A stretch of 64,000 nt of DNA, taken from the NCBI RefSeq assembly GCF_902833085.1, contig NZ_CADFEB010000007.1:248001-312000 (forward strand). Reading direction: 5' to 3'. Positions 60,629 through 64,000 of this stretch are shown piece after piece. The position numbers were made by a program, and so were the translations under genes. How positions within the stretch are numbered: position 1 is the stretch's first letter; each line of letters opens with the position of its first letter. Source of the DNA: Burkholderia ubonensis (lineage in GTDB: Bacteria; Pseudomonadota; Gammaproteobacteria; Burkholderiales; Burkholderiaceae). The notes below the pieces were generated by a model. The model was not told where the DNA came from and did no database searches. It was given only the letters and a program-made list of their open reading frames with translations.

Positions 60629-61255
60629 TCAGGACTTCTTCGCCGTTGACTTCTTCTTCACGGCTTTCTTCTGGGGCGTGGATCGCTTCGTTGCCGAAGC
60701 CTTCTTGGCGGTGCGGCCGGACGCTTTCGCCTTGGTCTTGCCCTTCGCCGACTTGCCCTTGAAGCTCTTCTTCGACGGCGCAGGCCGTTCGGCACGCGGC
60801 TTGAGCGGCGGAACCGGATCGTTCCAGCTGAACGCGAGCATCTGCTGGCCGACATAGCCGCAACGGAATTTCAGCGGCGTCGAGTCGCTGCCGTCGTTGT
60901 GAATGCCGAGCCCGTCGACGGTGACGATGTTGTCGACCTTGACGCGCTGCTTGCCCTGGTCGAACGCGTCGTTCCACGGCGTGATCGTCGCGTTGCCGCT
61001 GTCGAACGCACTGGGCGGGAATTCGACGCGATCGAAGGCCGACGACGTGCTGGCGATGAAGCTGCCGTGGGCCGCGCAGTCCGCGACGAGCGGATCGGCG
61101 TGCATCTCGTTGACGAACTTGTTGATCAGTTCGGAACGCTGGTCGAGGAGGTCGGCAAAGACCGGCGCCGGAAGTGCAAGCGACAGACCCGCGACACAGG
61201 CTGCCAGCTTGCCGAACGCTCTGAGAATTCGGAGCGGGGCGGGTGAACTGTCCAT
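60629..61255 (-). CDS. Exported protein with a lysine/alanine-rich, histone-like tail
   Basis: 208 residues. A signal peptide (RAFGKLAACVAGLSLALPAPVFA) precedes a globular domain with two Cys (VADCAAHG, KFRCGYVG) and conserved-looking SWNDPVPPLKPR. The last 60 residues are Lys/Ala/Ser/Thr repeats (KGKSAKGKTKAKASGRTAKKASATKRS), like H1-type tails of bacterial proteins. It probably sits in the periplasm. The ATG at 61255 lacks a good SD; an ATG at 61285 is in frame. Some databases call such proteins BspC-domain proteins; I am not certain of that name. Function unknown. Confidence 0.7.
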   Translation of the reverse strand: MDSSPAPLRILRAFGKLAACVAGLSLALPAPVFADLLDQRSELINKFVNEMHADPLVADCAAHGSFIASTSSAFDRVEFPPSAFDSGNATITPWNDAFDQGKQRVKVDNIVTVDGLGIHNDGSDSTPLKFRCGYVGQQMLAFSWNDPVPPLKPRAERPAPSKKSFKGKSAKGKTKAKASGRTAKKASATKRSTPQKKAVKKKSTAKKS

Positions 61256-61282
61256 CTGGTTATTGGTGAGGAGCAAATGAGA

Positions 61283-61308
61283 CATCGAGCACGTATAGAT
61301 GCTCGATG
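61283..61308. promoter_or_regulatory. 9-bp inverted repeat upstream of the Lys-rich protein gene
   Basis: CATCGAGCA (61283-61291) and TGCTCGATG (61300-61308), perfect, 8-nt spacer containing TATAC on the minus strand. A promoter-overlapping operator is possible. Confidence 0.35.
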
Positions 61309-61429
61309 AAGAACCGGAGTTCAATCTTAGCGTAAAAAAGTCGCGTGAAAGTAGACGTGGCGCTCTCCTGCTTCGAGGAAGCGTCGCGTCGACGCAAGAA
61401 CCCGCAGGATTGTTGCCGCCGGCGCGCGC

Positions 61430-62104
61430 TTACGCGCGCGGGCCGCCGAGACGATAGCGCCGGACGTCGAAAGTCGTGACCCAGGCAGGGCGATAGACGG
61501 CGATGAGAGCTGTCGCCATGCCGGTGAACCATGCTTCGCCGAGCGCGAGCAAGGCCGTGTTCCACAGATAGCCGGACGGAATGACGATGGCGGTGCCGTC
61601 CGCGAGTGCGAGCTGGACGCCGGCCGCTGCAGCGGCGACCGCGACGATCGTGATGGCGGGCGACAGAAACCCCTGGCCCGTAATGAACGACGAAAGGTTG
61701 TGCGGCAGCCACGCGAGCGCCGCGCGCTGCAGCAACGACGATACCGCGACGGGCCATGCGCCGTAGATCAGGTAGGTCAGGCCGATTCCGTGCCACGGCG
61801 CGTCGAAGATGATCGCGGCGACTACCGTCACGACCCCCATCGCGATCAGCGCGAGTGTCCAGTCGAATAATGTGACGAGCAGCGTCGCGCCGAGCAGGTG
61901 CATGACGAGTCCGTCTTCGAGCCAGGCGTTCGACGCCCAGAGCACCGTGATCGCCGTGATGAGCGCGAGCCATACGTGCTGGAGCGTCGCATCCTGGAGA
62001 CGGACGAACGGGCGCTTCCAGATCGCCAGCGCGAGCAGAGCCGCGGCGGCGATCCAGCCACCGACGCCAAGCCATAGCGGAAGCGGTGTGAAGAGAAAAC
62101 CCAT
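61430..62104 (-). CDS. CbiM-like energy-coupling-factor transporter permease
   Basis: 224 residues, about six or seven hydrophobic helices. The internal HLLGATLLVTLFDWTLALIAMG and end GEAWFTGMATALIAVYRPAWVTTFDVRRYRL match the CbiM (cobalt/nickel S-component and core) family as seen in Proteobacteria. The typical N-terminal MHIxxG metal site is not present, so metal binding is doubtful. No CbiN/Q/O genes are near. It is likely an orphan membrane protein of unknown substrate. Confidence 0.75.
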   Translation of the reverse strand: MGFLFTPLPLWLGVGGWIAAAALLALAIWKRPFVRLQDATLQHVWLALITAITVLWASNAWLEDGLVMHLLGATLLVTLFDWTLALIAMGVVTVVAAIIFDAPWHGIGLTYLIYGAWPVAVSSLLQRAALAWLPHNLSSFITGQGFLSPAITIVAVAAAAAGVQLALADGTAIVIPSGYLWNTALLALGEAWFTGMATALIAVYRPAWVTTFDVRRYRLGGPRA

Positions 62105-62176
62105 GCGTCCATATTACTCGTTGAACATCGAACATGGGAATCTGCTCGCACGTCGATCGTCGCGATCGCGATACGG

Positions 62177-63037
62177 TCAGCCCTGGCGATCGCGGCGGAA
62201 CCGGGCGGGCGGTTCGGCGGCGTGGAGCGTCTTCTGCATGCCGTCGTTCACTGCCGGCGACGGGTACTTGTGTTTGTCGTGTTTGTCGTGCTTGTCGCGC
62301 ACGGCGCGCAGCGACACCGGGCCGCGCTCGCCCAGCACCGGCCTGCGCGCGCCGTCGCGGCTCGACAACAGGACTTCGAGGTGCGGAGACAGCCAGCCGT
62401 TGTAGATCGCAACCGCGGCGGCGCGATTGGTCGCGCCAAGTTGCTGGAAAATGCTCGCGAGGTGGATCTTCACAGTGCCTTCGCTGATGCCGAGCGTGCG
62501 CGCGATCATTTTGTTGGTGTTGCCCATGTGGACGAAACGCATGATCTGCGCTTGCCGCGGCGACAGCACGCGGGTGGCCGAACGGCGGGGAATCGACCCG
62601 GCGAGTTCCTGGACGTGCGCTTCGTGACGGGTCACGAGCAGCGAAGGCAGGAGGTTGAGAGCGATCGGCGGGATGTAGTGGCCGCCGAGCAGCACCATTT
62701 CGAATGCGCGGACGATCAGGTGCGGCCGTGTCGAGCGAGGGATCACGCCGGCGACGCCGCAGTTGAAGAGGCCGCGGACGGTTTCGGGCGTGGCGTCGTC
62801 GATCAGGACCGCGGCAGGCGAAGGCGAACAGGCGTTGCAGAGCGCCTGAAGCTCGCTGAGCCGACCGACGTCCTGCCAGTCGATTGCGACCAGGTCGAAA
62901 CGCTCGTTGCGCAACAGCCGGCGCGCCTGGAAACCGTCAGGCGCGTCGTTGTATGCGGCGTGACGGTCGATCTGCCGTAATAGGGCCTTCAGTCCGTCAC
63001 GTCGCTCCGCGTCTGAATTGAGAACCAGGAACCGCAT
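62177..63037 (-). CDS. LuxR-type response regulator with a degenerate receiver
   Basis: 286 residues. Receiver-like domain (about residues 1-120) with MRFLVLNSDAERRDGLKALL and a possible phospho-acceptor D53 in VAIDWQDV, but the acidic pair is N7-S8-D9 and the switch Lys is replaced in GVIPRST. The C-terminal LuxR HTH (about 165-225) is canonical: VLSPRQAQIMRFVHMGNTNKMIARTLGISEGTVKIHLASIFQQLGATNRAAAV. A basic tail of 55 residues contains DKH-DKH-DKH (bases 62270-62296), a 9-bp tandem repeat. The regulated genes are unknown. Confidence 0.85.
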   Translation of the reverse strand: MRFLVLNSDAERRDGLKALLRQIDRHAAYNDAPDGFQARRLLRNERFDLVAIDWQDVGRLSELQALCNACSPSPAAVLIDDATPETVRGLFNCGVAGVIPRSTRPHLIVRAFEMVLLGGHYIPPIALNLLPSLLVTRHEAHVQELAGSIPRRSATRVLSPRQAQIMRFVHMGNTNKMIARTLGISEGTVKIHLASIFQQLGATNRAAAVAIYNGWLSPHLEVLLSSRDGARRPVLGERGPVSLRAVRDKHDKHDKHKYPSPAVNDGMQKTLHAAEPPARFRRDRQG

Positions 63038-63241
63038 AGTCTGACCTCCGTAAGGTTGTAAGTCGCACCGAGCTGCTGGTGTCATGTCTCGAGCTCGATC
63101 ATGACAAACACCTTACATGATGTCTGCTTGGCCGAATGGCTTAGGAAAAGTCAGAAATTTTTTTAGGACAAGAAAAAAGCCGCTCCGGTGACAACCGGGG
63201 GCGGCTTTCGACGAGCCGGCCGTTCGGGAGGCGCGACGGGT
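63038..63241. other. Promoter region of the LuxR-type gene and terminator of the right-end gene
   Basis: An AT-rich stretch (63148-63180) and GTAAGG / CCTTAC repeats near 63052 and 63113 may be binding sites for the LuxR regulator itself; arms are short. The terminator at 63173-63208 belongs to the gene at 63242. I see no gene here. Confidence 0.4.
63173..63208 (-). terminator. Terminator of the DUF2863-like gene
   Basis: AAAAAGCCGC-TCCGGT / ACCGGG-GGCGGCTTT with a 4-nt loop, on the minus strand followed by TTTTTTCTTG. Confidence 0.85.
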
Positions 63242-64000
63242 TCAGTGGAAGTGCGGCTGCGCGGGCGACGCGTCTTCCGGCATTTCGGCGTGAACGATCT
63301 CCCCGAGCGGGTCGGAGTACAGCGGTACGCCGCAGTCGTCGCAGTACTCCGGTTCGAAGCGGCCCGCGTGCCGGCGAACGTCGGTCACGCCGCATTCCTT
63401 CAGCAGGCTGACGATTTCCTCGAGCGGCCCGTCGATCGGCATGTCGCCTTCGAGCGCGCCGTTATCGGTCGCCACATCCCCATTCTCGCGGCCGTAGAGC
63501 GGCCAGACGACGCCGTAGATCACGTCGTTGTTGCCGCGGCGCGTGAAGCCGATTCGATATTCGTCGACACGACGTTCGCCGAAGCCGGCGACCACCGCGC
63601 GCAGCTCCTGCGGCGCTGCACCAAGTGTGTCAAAAAGATAACGAATAGCCGTTCGGACCGTGTGCGGACGAATTCTTTCGTCGGCATCGCGGCAGGCCGA
63701 ATAGTACGCGTCCGGAAGCAGGCATTCGAATTCGCATCCGGGCAGGGCGATTGCGAGGTTCGGGCCGCCTTGTGCAGTCCATTGCTCGAGGCATTGGCCG
63801 CGTTCGATCCGGGAGCCGTGCTCTTCTTCTTGCCAGCGGAACAGCGGGGCGCCCGCCGGGGCGGCCACGACGGCAAGCAGGAAACGCGGATCGGCCAGGA
63901 TCGGAGAAGTCTCGGGCAGGTCGCCGAAGTTGAGCTTGGCGGCGTGCTGGCCGAGCGCGGCATGCGCGAGTTGCTGGGCGAGGCGGTAGGTTTCGACGTG
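63242..64000 (-). CDS. DUF2863-like protein, C-terminal part (cut by window end)
   Basis: The frame is open from the stop at 63242 through base 64000, about 252 residues so far, so the start lies outside. Visible features are ALGQHAAKLNFGDLPETSPILADPRFLLAVVAAPAGAPLFRWQEEE, an FGERRVDEYRIGFTRRGNNDVIYGVVWPLYG segment, and a C-terminal zinc-ribbon-like EYCDDCGVPLYSDPLGEIVHAEMPEDA. Two Cys two residues apart (CDDC) suggest metal binding. The pattern matches what I recall of DUF2863, a Burkholderiales family of unknown function. A GTG at 63868 in frame is internal. Confidence 0.8.
   Translation of the reverse strand, partial: HVETYRLAQQLAHAALGQHAAKLNFGDLPETSPILADPRFLLAVVAAPAGAPLFRWQEEEHGSRIERGQCLEQWTAQGGPNLAIALPGCEFECLLPDAYYSACRDADERIRPHTVRTAIRYLFDTLGAAPQELRAVVAGFGERRVDEYRIGFTRRGNNDVIYGVVWPLYGRENGDVATDNGALEGDMPIDGPLEEIVSLLKECGVTDVRRHAGRFEPEYCDDCGVPLYSDPLGEIVHAEMPEDASPAQPHFH

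Overview
The window is high-GC DNA with the gene content and order of chromosome 1 of a Burkholderia species, most likely the Burkholderia cepacia complex. This is inferred from the beta-proteobacterial nuo operon ending in a DUF2818 gene, ilvIHC-psd-pssA-leuA synteny, the rpsO-pnp pair, and several families largely restricted to Burkholderiales (DUF3106, DUF3619, DUF2863). It is almost entirely core chromosome: I see no insertion sequence, prophage, integrase, CRISPR array or rRNA. One tRNA gene, tRNA-Leu(GAG), lies at 34.15 kb. Both ends cut a gene: kdpD at the left and a DUF2863-like gene at the right.

Layout. 0-7.3 kb (+): end of kdpD, kdpE, a DUF333 protein, a guanidine exporter gene (sugE/gdx) behind a guanidine-II riboswitch, a DUF4126 membrane protein, an orphan YbbP-type ABC permease, a truncated hemoglobin, AlaX and a DUF924 protein. 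7.3-17 kb (-): a GT39 glycosyltransferase; a TetR-LOG-SDR operon; a three-gene operon of metallophosphoesterase, GT4 glycosyltransferase and diacylglycerol kinase; then an ECF sigma factor-DUF3619-DUF3106-RDD operon. 17-24 kb (+): ilvI-ilvH-ilvC, psd-pssA, and leuA preceded by a leucine leader peptide. 24-27.3 kb (-): SulP transporter with beta-carbonic anhydrase, an AT-rich gap, and a lipoprotein. 27.4-34 kb (+): an orphan LivK-like binding protein, rpsO, pnp, a quinone oxidoreductase, tpiA and secG. 34.4-49.6 kb (+): the complete nuoA-N operon for respiratory complex I plus DUF2818. 49.7-54.2 kb (+): a Nudix hydrolase, DUF1178, two acyl-CoA dehydrogenases and two MaoC hydratases. 54.2-64 kb, mixed strands: two GST-family proteins, enoyl-CoA hydratase, methionine-type aminotransferase, a PIN protein, YaaA, an M14 carboxypeptidase, a Lys-rich exported protein, a CbiM-like permease, a LuxR-type regulator and the DUF2863 gene.

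The most interesting unit is 11.7-14.4 kb. The metallophosphoesterase and glycosyltransferase resemble the PlcP-Agt pair that remodels membrane lipids during phosphate starvation in alpha-proteobacteria and marine bacteria. They sit with dgkA, which would consume the diacylglycerol intermediate, behind an 11-bp-phased repeat that matches a PHO box (14346-14363, minus strand). Other RNA-level signals are the guanidine-II riboswitch (1570-1613), the CTA-rich leader peptide before leuA (22369-22449), and a 14-bp stem before pnp (29246-29284).
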